A DNA stretch of 64,000 nt from Alphaproteobacteria bacterium (lineage in GTDB: Bacteria; Pseudomonadota; Alphaproteobacteria; CACIAM-22H2), in contig WGNX01000005.1 of NCBI GenBank assembly GCA_016124335.1, positions 1 to 64,000 on the forward strand, read 5' to 3'. The position numbers and the translations under genes were made by a program. How positions within the stretch are numbered: the stretch's first letter is position 1; each line of letters opens with the position of its first letter. The notes beneath the pieces were generated by a model, which was not told the DNA's origin, did not search any database, and saw only the letters and a list, made by a program, of their open reading frames with translations. This document shows positions 37,000 to 46,557 of this stretch, piece after piece.

Positions 37000-38805
37000 T
37001 CAAGCCGTCTTGATGCGCGCCAGGAAGCCCGAAACCTCGTCGCGCAGCACGGTGCTTTGACGCGTGAGGTCGGTAACCGAACCGAGCACCTCGCTCGAGG
37101 CAGCACCGGTTTCGTCGGCCGAGCGGCGCACGACCGAGATGCTTTCGGTCACCTGGCGCGTGCTGCCCGCCGCCTGCTGCACGTTGCGCGAGATCTCGCC
37201 GGTGGCGGCCCCCTGCTCTTCCACCGCCGCGGCGACGGCCGAGGCGATCTCGTTCATGCGGCTGATGGTCTCGCCGATCGTCTGGATCGACTGGACCACC
37301 GTCTGCGTCTCGTTCTGCACCGACTGGACCTGCGCGGCGATTTCCTCGGTCGCCTTGGCGGTCTGGGCGGCGAGGCTCTTGACCTCGCTCGCCACGACCG
37401 CGAACCCCTTGCCCGCATCGCCCGCCCGCGCGGCTTCGATCGTCGCGTTGAGGGCCAGCAGGTTCGTCTGCGAGGCGATTTCGTTGATGAGGCGCACGAC
37501 GTCGCCGATCCGCGTGGCGGCGTTCGAAAGCTCGCGCACCTGCTCGGCGGTGCGGTTCGCCTCGCTTGTCGCGCGTCCGGCGATGGTCGCGGATTCCTGC
37601 ACCTGATGGGAGATTTCGGTGATCGATTTCGAAAGCTCGTCGGTGGCGGCCGCGACGGTCTGGGTCGATTCGAGCGTGGAATTCGAGACCGAATTGAGCG
37701 TTTCGGTCTGCGCGCGCGTCTGCTCGGCCGAAGATCCCATGGTGCGTGCGGTCCGCTCCAGCTTGCCGGTCGATTCGCCCAAGGCCCGGAACGTGTCCTC
37801 GATCCGCTGGGTGAACCCGCCGACCGCCTGCGACATCTCGGTCAGGCGCCTGTCGCGGCTCTCGCTTTCATTCTGGATGCGCTGGCGCAGTTCCCGCGCG
37901 GACGAAAGCGAATCGCGGAACTTGAGGACGCTGCCGCCGATCAGGCCCACCTCGTCGCGCGCATGCGCGATCGACGCGTCGATGTCGAAATCGTCGTGAA
38001 GAAGCTTGTCGATGGCGCCGTGCACGCGCAGGAGGGGCTGCATGACCCTGCGGTAGGCACCGAACAGCACCCCGGCAAGGGTAAGCATGAGGATCGCGAC
38101 GGCGACGACGAGAACCGCCTTGGAACGCGCCGCGCTGGCCAGCACCGTGGCCACGTTGTCGTCGAGCCGCCGCTCCATCTCGACGTAGAATTCGTCGATC
38201 GGGCGCATGATCTCGGCCTTGAACTTGTGATACTCGGGCGAGTTCATCAGCTTGATCGCCATGGCCGGGTCGGGGTCCTTCTTGACGGTGAAGTTGCCCT
38301 TGCCGTCGTCGTAAAGACCCTTGATCGCGTTCATGGCGATCACTTCCGTCTTCACGAGCCCGTCGGAGTTCTTCTTGGCTTCCTCGAGCTTCGCGAATTC
38401 CTTCTCCGTGAAACCCAGTTCGCGCATCATCGTCAGAAGCGGCTTGCTGAACGTGTCCGGGCGCGGCTTCTGCCCGGGATTGGCGGCGACGAAATCCCAG
38501 TAGATGCGGTGATACGCCTCGGGGCGGGGCTGCTTGCCGTCGCGGATGGCGAGGATTTCGAAATACTGTTTTTCATAATTGGCATCGCCCGTCGCGACAT
38601 AGGTGCGCGCCAGCCGCGTCAGGTCATCCGAGCTCTGCCGCAGTTCGTCGGCAAGAAGATAGCTTGCATAGCGCGTCTCGTGCGCCCGGCTGATCGCCGA
38701 CGTCGCTTCGAGATGGTAGAAGGCCGCACCGGCAAGAAGCACGAGGTTGGCGGCGACGATGGCGATGATCGCGATGGCTTTGGACTTGAGGGTTCCGGTC
38801 TTCAT
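37000..38805 (-). CDS. methyl-accepting chemotaxis protein
   Basis: A 601-residue chemoreceptor from ATG 38805, which follows GGGAGAG. TM1 (about 9-30), a periplasmic helical sensor of about 170 residues, TM2 (about 205-228), a HAMP-like linker, and the signalling domain with the canonical tip [20 protein letters not shown]. Putative methylation-helix segments flank the tip. The sensor includes [14 protein letters not shown] and an unusual run of prolines (GQKPRPDTF), and does not look like dCache or 4HB. The ligand is unknown. It sits between genes that are usually adjacent (LpoA-like and rsmI), so it is probably an insertion into a conserved locus. Confidence 0.92.
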   Translation of the reverse strand: MKTGTLKSKAIAIIAIVAANLVLLAGAAFYHLEATSAISRAHETRYASYLLADELRQSSDDLTRLARTYVATGDANYEKQYFEILAIRDGKQPRPEAYHRIYWDFVAANPGQKPRPDTFSKPLLTMMRELGFTEKEFAKLEEAKKNSDGLVKTEVIAMNAIKGLYDDGKGNFTVKKDPDPAMAIKLMNSPEYHKFKAEIMRPIDEFYVEMERRLDDNVATVLASAARSKAVLVVAVAILMLTLAGVLFGAYRRVMQPLLRVHGAIDKLLHDDFDIDASIAHARDEVGLIGGSVLKFRDSLSSARELRQRIQNESESRDRRLTEMSQAVGGFTQRIEDTFRALGESTGKLERTARTMGSSAEQTRAQTETLNSVSNSTLESTQTVAAATDELSKSITEISHQVQESATIAGRATSEANRTAEQVRELSNAATRIGDVVRLINEIASQTNLLALNATIEAARAGDAGKGFAVVASEVKSLAAQTAKATEEIAAQVQSVQNETQTVVQSIQTIGETISRMNEIASAVAAAVEEQGAATGEISRNVQQAAGSTRQVTESISVVRRSADETGAASSEVLGSVTDLTRQSTVLRDEVSGFLARIKTA

Positions 38806-38853
38806 GGCCCGTCTCTCCCGCAATGGACGGGCAAGAGTCTTAAACGACGGAGG

Positions 38854-38887
38854 TTAAGAAAATTCTACTTTGGGTTATACAATTGTA
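38854..38887 (+). promoter_or_regulatory. possible promoter region between the chemoreceptor and rsmI
   Basis: In the 192-base divergent gap, an AT-rich stretch contains TTAAGA (38854-38859) and, 16 bases on, a TATAC-like hexamer followed by the palindrome TACAATTGTA at 38878-38887. It could be an rsmI promoter with an overlapping operator. The matches are modest. Confidence 0.3.
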
Positions 38888-38997
38888 GTGCTTCTGTAAC
38901 GGGCGCTTTCACGCCCCCGGCCGACACGGGATTGGCGACGGCCCGGATTGCCCGCTACGTTGCAGCACCGCCGCCGACGGGGAAGCAGGGGATCGAA

Positions 38998-39882
38998 ATG
39001 GAAAGCGACCGGGATCCGGACGATCGGATGCAGGACATCGCGGCAGGGATTTACCTTGTCGGCACGCCGATCGGCAATCTGGGCGATGCGAGCGGGCGGC
39101 TGAAGCGCGTGCTCGCCGCCGCCGGCACGATCGCGGCCGAAGATACGCGCGTGGCGCGGCGGCTGCTGTCGGCGCTGGGCATTCCTGCGCCAAAGCTGGT
39201 GCGATGCGATGAAACCATATCGGCCGACATCGCGCCGAAGCTGGCGGATGCCGCGCGCACGCAGGTGGTCGCGTTCGTTTCCGATGCGGGCATGCCAGGC
39301 ATCGCCGATCCGGGCGCGGCGCTGGTGCGCGCGGCCGATGCGGCTGGCGTGCCGGTCACCGCCGTGCCCGGCCCGTCGGCGCTGGCAACCGCCCTTGCGC
39401 TGTCGGGCCTGCCGGCCGAGCCGTTCCTGTTCCTGGGCTTCCTGCCGGCGAAGGCCGGCCCGCGTTCGCGCCGGCTTGCCGAATTCAGGGACGTGAAGGC
39501 CACGCTCGTGGCGTTCGAATCGCCGCACCGGCTTGGCGAAACGCTGGCCGCGATGGAAACGGTGCTGGGTTCGCGCGCGGCCTGCGTGCTGCGCGAGATG
39601 ACCAAGCTGCACGAGGAACGCCGGCCCGGCACGCTTGGCGCACTTGCCGCGCACTACGCGGCCGCCGGCGAACCGCGCGGCGAGATCGTCGTCGTCGTGG
39701 GCCCGCCCGTGGAAGGGGCGGCCGACCCGCTCGACCCCGCCGCCCTCGACCGGCATATCGCGGCGGCACTCAAGGATCATGGCGTGCGCGATGCCGCCGA
39801 CCGCGTGGCCGCGGCGACCGGCCTGCCGCGCCGGCAGGTCTATGCGCGCGCGCTCGAACTTGCGGGCAAGACGCGCAAGTGA
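38998..39882 (+). CDS. rsmI: 16S rRNA (cytidine1402-2'-O)-methyltransferase
   Basis: A 294-residue SAM-dependent methylase of the tetrapyrrole methylase fold. Start ATG 38998 follows GGAAGCAGGGG; the longer open frame upstream is a shadow of the chemoreceptor gene. Conserved blocks: YLVGTPIGNLGD, AAEDTRVARRLL, VSDAGMPGIADPG and VPGPSALATALALSGLP. It modifies C1402 of 16S rRNA to improve decoding. GTGA overlap with yraN. Confidence 0.95.
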   Translation: MESDRDPDDRMQDIAAGIYLVGTPIGNLGDASGRLKRVLAAAGTIAAEDTRVARRLLSALGIPAPKLVRCDETISADIAPKLADAARTQVVAFVSDAGMPGIADPGAALVRAADAAGVPVTAVPGPSALATALALSGLPAEPFLFLGFLPAKAGPRSRRLAEFRDVKATLVAFESPHRLGETLAAMETVLGSRAACVLREMTKLHEERRPGTLGALAAHYAAAGEPRGEIVVVVGPPVEGAADPLDPAALDRHIAAALKDHGVRDAADRVAAATGLPRRQVYARALELAGKTRK

Positions 39883-40247
39883 CCTCCGCCCGGCATGTCG
39901 CGGCCGAGCGGCGCGGACGGCACGCGGAGTTCCTTGCCCGCTGGCGGCTGCGCCTCGCCGGCTGGCGCATCGTGGCGGCCGGCCTGCGCCTGCCTGCCGG
40001 ACAGGTCGATATCGTGGCAAGACGCGGGCGGATCCTTGCCTTTGTCGAGGTGAAGGCGCGGTCCTCGGCCGAGGATGCGGCCGAATCGCTACACCCTGCC
40101 CAGCGCCTGCGCATCGCGCGCGCGGCCGAACAGTTCGTCGCGATGCGCCCTCAATTCGCCGCATTCGAAGTGCGATTCGACATGGTGCTGGTGGCCCCCG
40201 GAAGCTGGCCCCGGCACCTGCAAGACGCTTGGCGCGACTCGCGCTAG
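39879..40247 (+). CDS. yraN: YraN family (UPF0102) nuclease-like protein
   Basis: A 122-residue protein starting at GTG 39879 inside the rsmI stop. The nuclease-like core is GQVDIVARRGRILAFVEVKAR (about 41-61), with the D..E.K residues of a restriction-like fold. The GExxA motif at the start is altered to GRHAEFLA. Family members often follow rsmI; a biochemical role is not established. Confidence 0.9.
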   Translation: MTSARHVAAERRGRHAEFLARWRLRLAGWRIVAAGLRLPAGQVDIVARRGRILAFVEVKARSSAEDAAESLHPAQRLRIARAAEQFVAMRPQFAAFEVRFDMVLVAPGSWPRHLQDAWRDSR

Positions 40248-40281
40248 CGCCCTAAATAGAAGGGCAAAGGAGAGGCCATCG

Positions 40282-40926
40282 ATGTCCCATCCCGTTCGCG
40301 TTCGCACCGGTCCCGTGCTGGCCGGCCTTCTCGCCGCCGGGCTTTCGCTGGGCGGCTGCGTGGGCGCCGTCGTGGGCGGGGCTGCCGCCGTCGGCACGAC
40401 CGCCATGCAGGACCGCGGCCTCAAGGGGGCGGCCACCGACAACGCCATCGTGCTCGAGATCAACAATTACTGGTTCCAGGAAGGCAAGAGCACGCTCTTC
40501 TCCAACATCTCCACGCAGATCTACGAAGGCCGCGTGCTGCTGACCGGTGCCGTCACCAACCCCGACACGCGCGCGGAAGCCGTGCGCCTCGCCTGGAAGG
40601 CCAGCGGCGTGCGCGAGATCATCAACGAGATCGAGGTGACCGACGAGGGCGGCCTCAAGGCCTACGCCAAGGACGTGTGGGCGGCCAACGAGCTGCGCTC
40701 GCGCCTGCTGTTCGCCAAGGGCATCAACTCGGTCAACTACTCGGTCGATGTCGTCAACGGCACCGTCTACATCATCGGCGTCTATGCCGACCAGGCCGAG
40801 CACGACCGCGTGCTGGCCGTGGCGCGCAACATGTCGAACATCAAGCGCGTGGTGAGCCACGCCATCGCGCGCGACGATCCGCGCCGCTTCCGCGCACCGC
40901 CGGGCGAGGCCGGCGCCGCGTCGTGA
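40282..40926 (+). CDS. BON-domain lipoprotein
   Basis: A 214-residue lipoprotein from ATG 40282 after AAAGGAGA. The lipobox is LGGC (about 22-25). Two BON domains follow (about 55-125 and 130-200), with the G-V-L-L-T-G-A-V and G-T-V-Y-I-I-G-V strand signatures. BON lipoproteins such as DolP bind anionic phospholipids at the outer membrane and help keep its barrier. The position after rsmI-yraN is like dolP in enterobacteria. GTGA overlap with the next gene. Confidence 0.93.
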   Translation: MSHPVRVRTGPVLAGLLAAGLSLGGCVGAVVGGAAAVGTTAMQDRGLKGAATDNAIVLEINNYWFQEGKSTLFSNISTQIYEGRVLLTGAVTNPDTRAEAVRLAWKASGVREIINEIEVTDEGGLKAYAKDVWAANELRSRLLFAKGINSVNYSVDVVNGTVYIIGVYADQAEHDRVLAVARNMSNIKRVVSHAIARDDPRRFRAPPGEAGAAS

Positions 40927-41780
40927 ACCCGCCCTATCGCCTGGCGCCGGACGCCGGCGCCGAGATCGCGCGGGCCCTCGCCGCGGCGGCCGGTGCGGGC
41001 GAGCAGGAGCTGGCCATCGCGGATACGGCACTGGCGCTTTCCGGTGCCGCGCGGCCCACGCTCGATCTTGCGCCCTATCGCGCGCACCTGTCGGAAATCG
41101 CGACCTGCGTTGCGGCCGAGGCGGCAAACCGCCCCGACACGTTCGCCGAGCGCGTGGCCGCGCTTCGCGAAGCGCTGGTCGAGCGTCTGGGTTATCGCGG
41201 CGACCGCGACACCTATGACGACCTGCGCAATGCCGATCTGGTCGGCGTGATCGACCGGCGGCGCGGGCTGCCGGTGGCGCTGGCGATCCTGTGGATCCAT
41301 GCCGCGCGTGCGCAAGGCTGGCAGGCGGCGGGGCTTGCCTTCCCCGGCCACTTCCTGATCCGGCTCGATGCGCCGGGCGTGCGCACCATCCTCGATCCCT
41401 TCAACGGCGGCGCGGTGCTGGAAACCAAGGCGCTGCGCGGCCTGCTGAAGCGCTTCGAAGGCCCCAACGCCGAACTGCAGAACCACCATTACGCGGTCGT
41501 TTCCGACCGCACGGTGCTGCTGCGCCTGCAGAACAACATCAAGATGCGGCTCCTGAAGGCCGAGGATTTCCGCGGCGCGCTCGCCACGCTCGAGCGCATG
41601 CTGATGATCGCGCCGGGCGACCCGGCACTGTGGCACGAGGCGGGCCTCGTGCATGTCGGACTCGACAATCTGCGCGCGGGCGTGATGTGCTTGGAGCAGG
41701 CGTTCTCGCTGGTCGAGGCGCCGGGTGCGAAAGGCCGCATCGCGATGGAGATCCAGGCGCTCAAGGGCCGCCTCAACTAA
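40923..41780 (+). CDS. SirB1-family protein (transglutaminase-like plus TPR)
   Basis: A 285-residue protein starting at GTG 40923 within the previous stop. Residues about 60-180 form the transglutaminase-like domain seen in SirB1 proteins, RRGLPVALAILWIHAARAQG and LAFPGHFLIRLD, with the catalytic cysteine replaced by other residues in this family. A C-terminal tetratricopeptide pair (LERMLMIAPGDPALWHEAGL) follows. The function is not established. It belongs to the rsmI-to-gshB run. Confidence 0.85.
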   Translation: MNPPYRLAPDAGAEIARALAAAAGAGEQELAIADTALALSGAARPTLDLAPYRAHLSEIATCVAAEAANRPDTFAERVAALREALVERLGYRGDRDTYDDLRNADLVGVIDRRRGLPVALAILWIHAARAQGWQAAGLAFPGHFLIRLDAPGVRTILDPFNGGAVLETKALRGLLKRFEGPNAELQNHHYAVVSDRTVLLRLQNNIKMRLLKAEDFRGALATLERMLMIAPGDPALWHEAGLVHVGLDNLRAGVMCLEQAFSLVEAPGAKGRIAMEIQALKGRLN

Positions 41781-41810
41781 GCGCCCTCAATTTCCCGTGA
41801 GGTAACCGGC

Positions 41811-42752
41811 ATGTCGCGCGTCGTCGCCGTCCAGATGGACCCGATCGAATCGGTCAATATCGACGGCGATTCGTCGTTCGCGCTGATGGTGGAGGCGCAG
41901 GCGCGGGGCTGGACGCTCTACCACTATCTCGTGCGCCACCTGTCGATGAACGGCAAGGAGCGCATCTATGCCAAGGCGCATCCCGTGAAGGTGCGCCGCG
42001 AGAAGGGCAACCATTTCACCTTCGGCGCGCCCGAGGTGCTCGACCTCGCCAAGGTCGACGTGATCCTGATGCGCCAGGACCCGCCCTTCGACATGGGCTA
42101 CATCACCGCCACGCACATCCTCGAGCATCTGCACCCGAAGACGCTGGTGGTGAACGATCCCGCGCATGTGCGCAACGCCCCCGAGAAGCTGTTCGTCACG
42201 CACTTTCCCCACCTGATGCCGCCCACGCTGATCACCGCCGACCCGGCCGAGATCGCCGAGTTCCGCCGCGAACACCGCGACATCATCGTGAAGCCGCTGT
42301 TCGGCAACGGCGGGGCCGGCGTCTTCCGCCTGAAGCCCGACGACGAGAACCTGACGGCGCTCATCGAGATGTTCACGCAGAAGAGCCGCGAACCGCTGAT
42401 GATCCAGCGCTATGAGCCGGCGGTGCGCGCGGGCGACAAGCGCATCATCCTCGTCGACGGCAAGGCGGAGGGGGCCATCAACCGCGTGCCGGCGGCGGGC
42501 GAGGCGCGCGCCAACATGCATGTGGGCGGTGTCGCGACCAGGACGACGCTCACAAAGCGCGAGCAGGAAATCTGCGAGACGATCGGCCCGGAGCTGAAAA
42601 AGCGCGGGCAGATCTTCGTGGGCATCGACGTGATCGGCGACTACCTCACCGAGATCAACGTCACCTCGCCCACCGGCATCCTCGAAGTGAAGCGCTTCGA
42701 CGGCACCGACATCGCCAAGTCGATCTGGGACGCGATCGAAAAGAAGCTGTAG
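41811..42752 (+). CDS. gshB: glutathione synthetase
   Basis: A 313-residue ATP-grasp enzyme that joins glycine to gamma-glutamylcysteine. Conserved parts: [20 protein letters not shown] at the start, [33 protein letters not shown] (ATP loop) and [19 protein letters not shown] at the end. Length is normal. gshA is not in the window. It ends the plus-strand run and converges with the M48 gene, with 5 bases between the stops. Confidence 0.96.
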   Translation: MSRVVAVQMDPIESVNIDGDSSFALMVEAQARGWTLYHYLVRHLSMNGKERIYAKAHPVKVRREKGNHFTFGAPEVLDLAKVDVILMRQDPPFDMGYITATHILEHLHPKTLVVNDPAHVRNAPEKLFVTHFPHLMPPTLITADPAEIAEFRREHRDIIVKPLFGNGGAGVFRLKPDDENLTALIEMFTQKSREPLMIQRYEPAVRAGDKRIILVDGKAEGAINRVPAAGEARANMHVGGVATRTTLTKREQEICETIGPELKKRGQIFVGIDVIGDYLTEINVTSPTGILEVKRFDGTDIAKSIWDAIEKKL

Positions 42753-42757
42753 CGCCG

Positions 42758-43864
42758 TCAGCAGCGCGTCTTCAGCGCGAGCCAGTGGACCCGCGGGATT
42801 CCGAGCGAAATGTCGTTTCGTTCGGGAAGTGCGGCGGCAGCGGCCTTCGCGCGCTCTGACGCCGGCGGATGGGTGGCGAGATGCGCCGCAAGGCCCGCGA
42901 TCGCGCCGTTGCCGTGCTGCTCCAGGCGAATGAGGAAATCGCCCAGCGCACGCGGCGCAACGCCGTTCCCGGCCATCGTCCGGAACGCCGTGGCGTCGGC
43001 CGCCGCTTCGGCATCGTGCGTATAGTGGATGCCGAAATAGAGCGTGGCCGCGGCGGCGGCGGCCGAAAAGAACACCGCATCGCCGAACACGAGGCCTAGC
43101 ACCGCACCCGTCGCCACGCTGCGCACCATGCCGCGTGCCGCATCCTTGTGTTCGACATGTGCGGCCTCATGCGCGAGCACGCCGAACATCTCCTCGGGCG
43201 TAGCGGTCAGCTCGACGAGGCCGCGCATGACGAGGATCTGCCCGCCGGGTGCCGCGAACGCGTTGACGACGGGCGAGTCGACGACGCGCACGACCAGCGG
43301 ATGCGGCAGGCGGACGCTGCTCTCGATGCGGCGCGCCATGACCTGAATTGGGTCGGTGTCCCACGTTGCGCAAAACGGCGCCGCCTTTCCCGCCAGCGAC
43401 TTGGCGAAAACCTCGGCAATCTGCGCGCCGAAGCGCCGTTCGTAATCTGCGGGAACCATTGCGGCGAGACTGTCGGCCGCAAGCGGGATCGCGACGAAAA
43501 GGACGAAAAGGACGCTCGCCAGCGCCCCGCCTGCCCACAGCATCGTCCGCCGGACGGCTGGCCGCGCAAGCCATGCGAGATGCGCCCGGCGTGGCTGCGC
43601 CGCGCGCAGTGCCACGGCGAATCCCGGCTGCGCGAACAGGATGCGCGCAGGTCCGTCCCCGTCGGGCGCGACGATGCCGGGTGCCGAACCTTCGGGCTTC
43701 GCGAGAATGCGCGCGCGCCCAAGTGACCAGCGCAGCGGCGCCTCGCCCGCGCGCAGCAGGACGAGCGCGCCCCCCTCGATCTGCGCGACTCCGGCTTCGG
43801 CCGTCGCCCGCGCGCCGCCGTGGAAGCGGACCGGCCAGCCGCCGGGATCAGGCGATGCCGACAT
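42758..43864 (-). CDS. membrane M48-family zinc metallopeptidase
   Basis: About 368 residues from ATG 43864, which overlaps the DUF898 stop by 17 bases; the ORF could start further upstream but the preceding residues are not family-like. An N-terminal soluble part with a DUF7092-like beta domain, one membrane helix (MLWAGGALASVLFVLFVAIP, about 107-126) and a C-terminal peptidase domain. HEAAH (HExxH) binds zinc, and the third ligand glutamate is in DAEAAADATAF. Likely periplasmic protein quality control, similar to YfgC/BepA-type or HtpX-type enzymes. Confidence 0.87.
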   Translation of the reverse strand: MSASPDPGGWPVRFHGGARATAEAGVAQIEGGALVLLRAGEAPLRWSLGRARILAKPEGSAPGIVAPDGDGPARILFAQPGFAVALRAAQPRRAHLAWLARPAVRRTMLWAGGALASVLFVLFVAIPLAADSLAAMVPADYERRFGAQIAEVFAKSLAGKAAPFCATWDTDPIQVMARRIESSVRLPHPLVVRVVDSPVVNAFAAPGGQILVMRGLVELTATPEEMFGVLAHEAAHVEHKDAARGMVRSVATGAVLGLVFGDAVFFSAAAAAATLYFGIHYTHDAEAAADATAFRTMAGNGVAPRALGDFLIRLEQHGNGAIAGLAAHLATHPPASERAKAAAAALPERNDISLGIPRVHWLALKTRC

Positions 43865-45032
43865 CGAAGGAATCGGCAAGCCCCTCGCCGCGATCGAGCA
43901 CCATGCCCGTGACGGCGGAGATACCGTCGAGTGCATCGGCGTTGGTCACGTCGAGCGAGCGCACGATGTGCGAGACGACCCACGGCTCGATCCACGCGGC
44001 GCGAATGACTCCGCCGATGGCATAGGCGGTCAGATAGAGCACGAATATCGTGGCGATGCCGATCACGGCCAGCGTTCCGCGGTCGGTGCGGCCATCGACG
44101 AGATCGGAGAGCACGAGGTTCCACAGCCCGAAACCGAACGCCAGCGCAATCCCGACGACGAGAATGCCCGCTGCGACATAGCCAAGGACGGCCAGGCCCG
44201 ATGCGCGCGAGGCGAACGTTACTTCGCCCAGCCTAGTACCCGCCGCGATCGCGCGAAATTCGGCGACCCGGTAAACGACAAAGGCAATCACCGCGATCGC
44301 CGCCGGCACGATCAGCTGCCCGATCGGCGCGTTTGAGAAGTCGGGCTTTCCGTCCGGCTTCAGGGCGGCGGGCACGTATTGGTTGAACCAGAGAATGCAG
44401 AAGACAATGGCGACCCATACGACCAGCCAGTACGCGTAGAGACGGCGAAGACGGACGTGACATTCGAACTGGCGTTCGCCGAAGGCAGTCATCGACAGGA
44501 GCGTCGCGCGCAGCCGTACGCGGCAATGCGGGTAGAGCAGAAGGCCGCTCAACAGGAAAACGGCCGGCGTCCAGACCATCGAGCGCGCATAGTCGCGCAA
44601 GCGGCCTTCGACCCGCAGGCGCACGCCGCGCCAGCTCGTGCGCGACATGCGATAGCGCCATGCATAGAACTGCGCGACCACGGACAGCAGCGCGAAGACG
44701 ACAAAGGTCACGTACGGTCCGGCATTGCCGAAAAGCTCGCCGAGAAGGCGCAGCACGCCGATCGACGGGGCGAGAACGGCAAGCGCCACGAGGAAGCCCT
44801 TGAACAGCTCGAAGCCGGTGCCGTGGTATTCCAGCGGGTCGCCGCGCAGGATGATGTTGCCCCACATGTGCCGCCGCCAGCGCGTGCGCGCCCAGAAGCG
44901 ATAGAGGGACAGCGTGAGGATGTTGAGGATCGTGTTCGTCAGGGCGATCCGGAAGATTCCACGGCGGGCGACATATTGCAGGGCAGGCGGTTCACCGGCG
45001 GAAGCGGTTACCGCGGACGCATCAGGCGACAT
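43848..45032 (-). CDS. DUF898 (YjgN-like) membrane protein
   Basis: A 394-residue multipass protein with about seven hydrophobic segments. Typical features are RGIFRIALTNTILNILTLSL (about 24-43), FWARTRWRRHMWGNIILRGD, YHGTGFELFKGFL, and a repeated YRMSRTSWRGVRLRVEG block. The family is widespread and of unknown function. It is translationally coupled to the M48 peptidase gene, an association common in proteobacteria, suggesting a joint envelope role. Confidence 0.88.
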   Translation of the reverse strand: MSPDASAVTASAGEPPALQYVARRGIFRIALTNTILNILTLSLYRFWARTRWRRHMWGNIILRGDPLEYHGTGFELFKGFLVALAVLAPSIGVLRLLGELFGNAGPYVTFVVFALLSVVAQFYAWRYRMSRTSWRGVRLRVEGRLRDYARSMVWTPAVFLLSGLLLYPHCRVRLRATLLSMTAFGERQFECHVRLRRLYAYWLVVWVAIVFCILWFNQYVPAALKPDGKPDFSNAPIGQLIVPAAIAVIAFVVYRVAEFRAIAAGTRLGEVTFASRASGLAVLGYVAAGILVVGIALAFGFGLWNLVLSDLVDGRTDRGTLAVIGIATIFVLYLTAYAIGGVIRAAWIEPWVVSHIVRSLDVTNADALDGISAVTGMVLDRGEGLADSFDVGIA

Positions 45033-45108
45033 TCTTTGCTGGTCTCCGGATTATTATGCACGTGGAGATTAATCATTACCGGAGGTCGCGTATTTCCAGA
45101 AGTCCTTT

Positions 45109-45855
45109 TCAACCGATCAGCCCGCGCAGCGCCAGATACGCGCCCAGCGACAGCAGCCCGACGAGGAACCAGCGGCGGAAGGTTTCCGCCGGCAGGCGGT
45201 GGCGCAGCTTCGTGCCGACGGCCATGCCCAGAAGGGCGGGCGCCAGCGCGAAGGCCGAGCCGATCAGGCCTGTCTGGTCGTAGAGCCCGTCATTGGCAAG
45301 ACCGAGGCCCAGCGCCACGGTCGACACGAGGAATGAAAGGCTCAGCGCCTGCACCAGCTGGTCGATCGTGAGCCCGAGCGCCTGGAGGTAAGGCACCGAA
45401 GGCAGCACCGATACGCCGGTCGACGCCGTCACGAGCCCGGTCGCAAGCCCCATCGGCGGCCCCAGCCATTTTTCCATGTGCGGCGGCACATGGAAGCGCA
45501 CGGCCTTGAGGCTCATTCCGGCATAGGCCATCACGCATAGCCCGAGCCCCACGCGGGCGGCCTGCACGTTGCCGCCGGCAAGCCAGCCGCCGCCCATCCA
45601 GACGCCCGCGCAGATCGCGATCATCATCGGCCACAGCCGGCGCGCGGGTGCGCGCCAGTCCGGGCCGGCCCAGAACTGCCACACGTTTGTCACGAGCGAA
45701 GGCACGATCAGGATCACCGCGGATTCCCCCGGCGGCAGCGCCAAGCTCAGGAGCCCCATCGAGATCGTCGGCAGGCCAAGCCCGACCACGCCCTTGACGA
45801 AGCCGGCCAGCCCGAAGGCGAACGTGATCAAGGCAAGGACGTGAAATTCAGGCAT
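45109..45855 (-). CDS. TauE/SafE-family (TSUP) transporter
   Basis: A 248-residue membrane protein with about eight helices. Opening FAFGLAGFVKGVVGLGLPTI has the G.xxG.x.G signature of the family, and LATGLVTASTGVSVLPSVPY repeats it in the second half. Members export sulfite, sulfoacetate or other organosulfur anions. The substrate is unknown. Its start overlaps the extensin-like gene stop by 8 bases. Confidence 0.87.
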   Translation of the reverse strand: MPEFHVLALITFAFGLAGFVKGVVGLGLPTISMGLLSLALPPGESAVILIVPSLVTNVWQFWAGPDWRAPARRLWPMMIAICAGVWMGGGWLAGGNVQAARVGLGLCVMAYAGMSLKAVRFHVPPHMEKWLGPPMGLATGLVTASTGVSVLPSVPYLQALGLTIDQLVQALSLSFLVSTVALGLGLANDGLYDQTGLIGSAFALAPALLGMAVGTKLRHRLPAETFRRWFLVGLLSLGAYLALRGLIG

Positions 45856-46498
45856 CGCATTTCTTGTAGGGGCCGATATCGAGGTGAAAGTGGTTGGCGT
45901 GCGCGAAGTCGGTCTTCGGCGTCAGCACGATGTTGAAATGCCGGCACGCCCCTTGTGCCACATCGCGCAGGAAAGCGCCCTTCGGGCCGCGGTCGGCCCA
46001 GTCCTTGCGGATATTGACCACGAACTTGCCTTCGAACTCGAAACCGCCGATGTCGATGGCCCGGCCGAAGGCGTGTTCGGAAAGCCTTGAGGCGCGGCCG
46101 GTCTGCGGCCGGCACACATAGCTGCCGAAATGCGTGATCTCGACGACCGGCTTGCCGAAATGGCGGCGCGCGGCGGGCTGGACCACGTCCTGCTCGAAGG
46201 CCGCAAGCGCGTGGGCGAGCGGGCAGGTCATCAGGGTGGGGCGGTTCAGGCGGATGGTTGCGCGCGACAGCATCACGGCTTCGTCCACGCGACAGCCCTC
46301 CCGCGTGGGATGTGTCGCCTGACGCTCGAATTCCGCGCCGATGCGCTTGAGCGCCTCGAAGCAGTTCGCGGCCGGCGCCGGTGCGGGCGGCGGCGGCGGG
46401 GCCGGCGGCGGCAGGCGCGGCGCGCAGGCGGCCGTGGCCAGCGCCATCAGCGCGGCGAGAAAGAAGGCCCGGCCGAAACTGCGGCGGCGTGTGTCCAA
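45848..46498 (-). CDS. extensin-like C-terminal domain lipoprotein
   Basis: A 216-residue protein. TTG 46498 is the best start: it gives MDTRRRSFGRAFFLAALMAL and a lipobox TAAC, a complete lipoprotein signal. The domain (about 45-216) has four cysteines (CFEAL, GCRVDEAVML, CPLAH, YVCRPQ) and ends HFHLDIGPYKKC. It carries the metal-binding H..D..H set of the M15/DUF882-like extensin fold (LSEHAFGRAIDIGGF, HANHFHLD), so a D-Ala-D-Ala carboxypeptidase-like peptidoglycan role is likely. It overlaps the transporter gene by 8 bases. Confidence 0.83.
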   Translation of the reverse strand: MDTRRRSFGRAFFLAALMALATAACAPRLPPPAPPPPPAPAPAANCFEALKRIGAEFERQATHPTREGCRVDEAVMLSRATIRLNRPTLMTCPLAHALAAFEQDVVQPAARRHFGKPVVEITHFGSYVCRPQTGRASRLSEHAFGRAIDIGGFEFEGKFVVNIRKDWADRGPKGAFLRDVAQGACRHFNIVLTPKTDFAHANHFHLDIGPYKKCDA

Positions 46499-46557
46499 GG
46501 GACGGGGAACTCCGGTTCGCGACTCGACTCCGGCTTTCCGCGTCGGTGCGCGCGCGA

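Noticed and set aside
37057-38997. long N-terminal extension of rsmI across the chemoreceptor gene
   Set aside because: The extension lies opposite the chemoreceptor and carries no family sequence; ATG 38998 gives a normal RsmI length.
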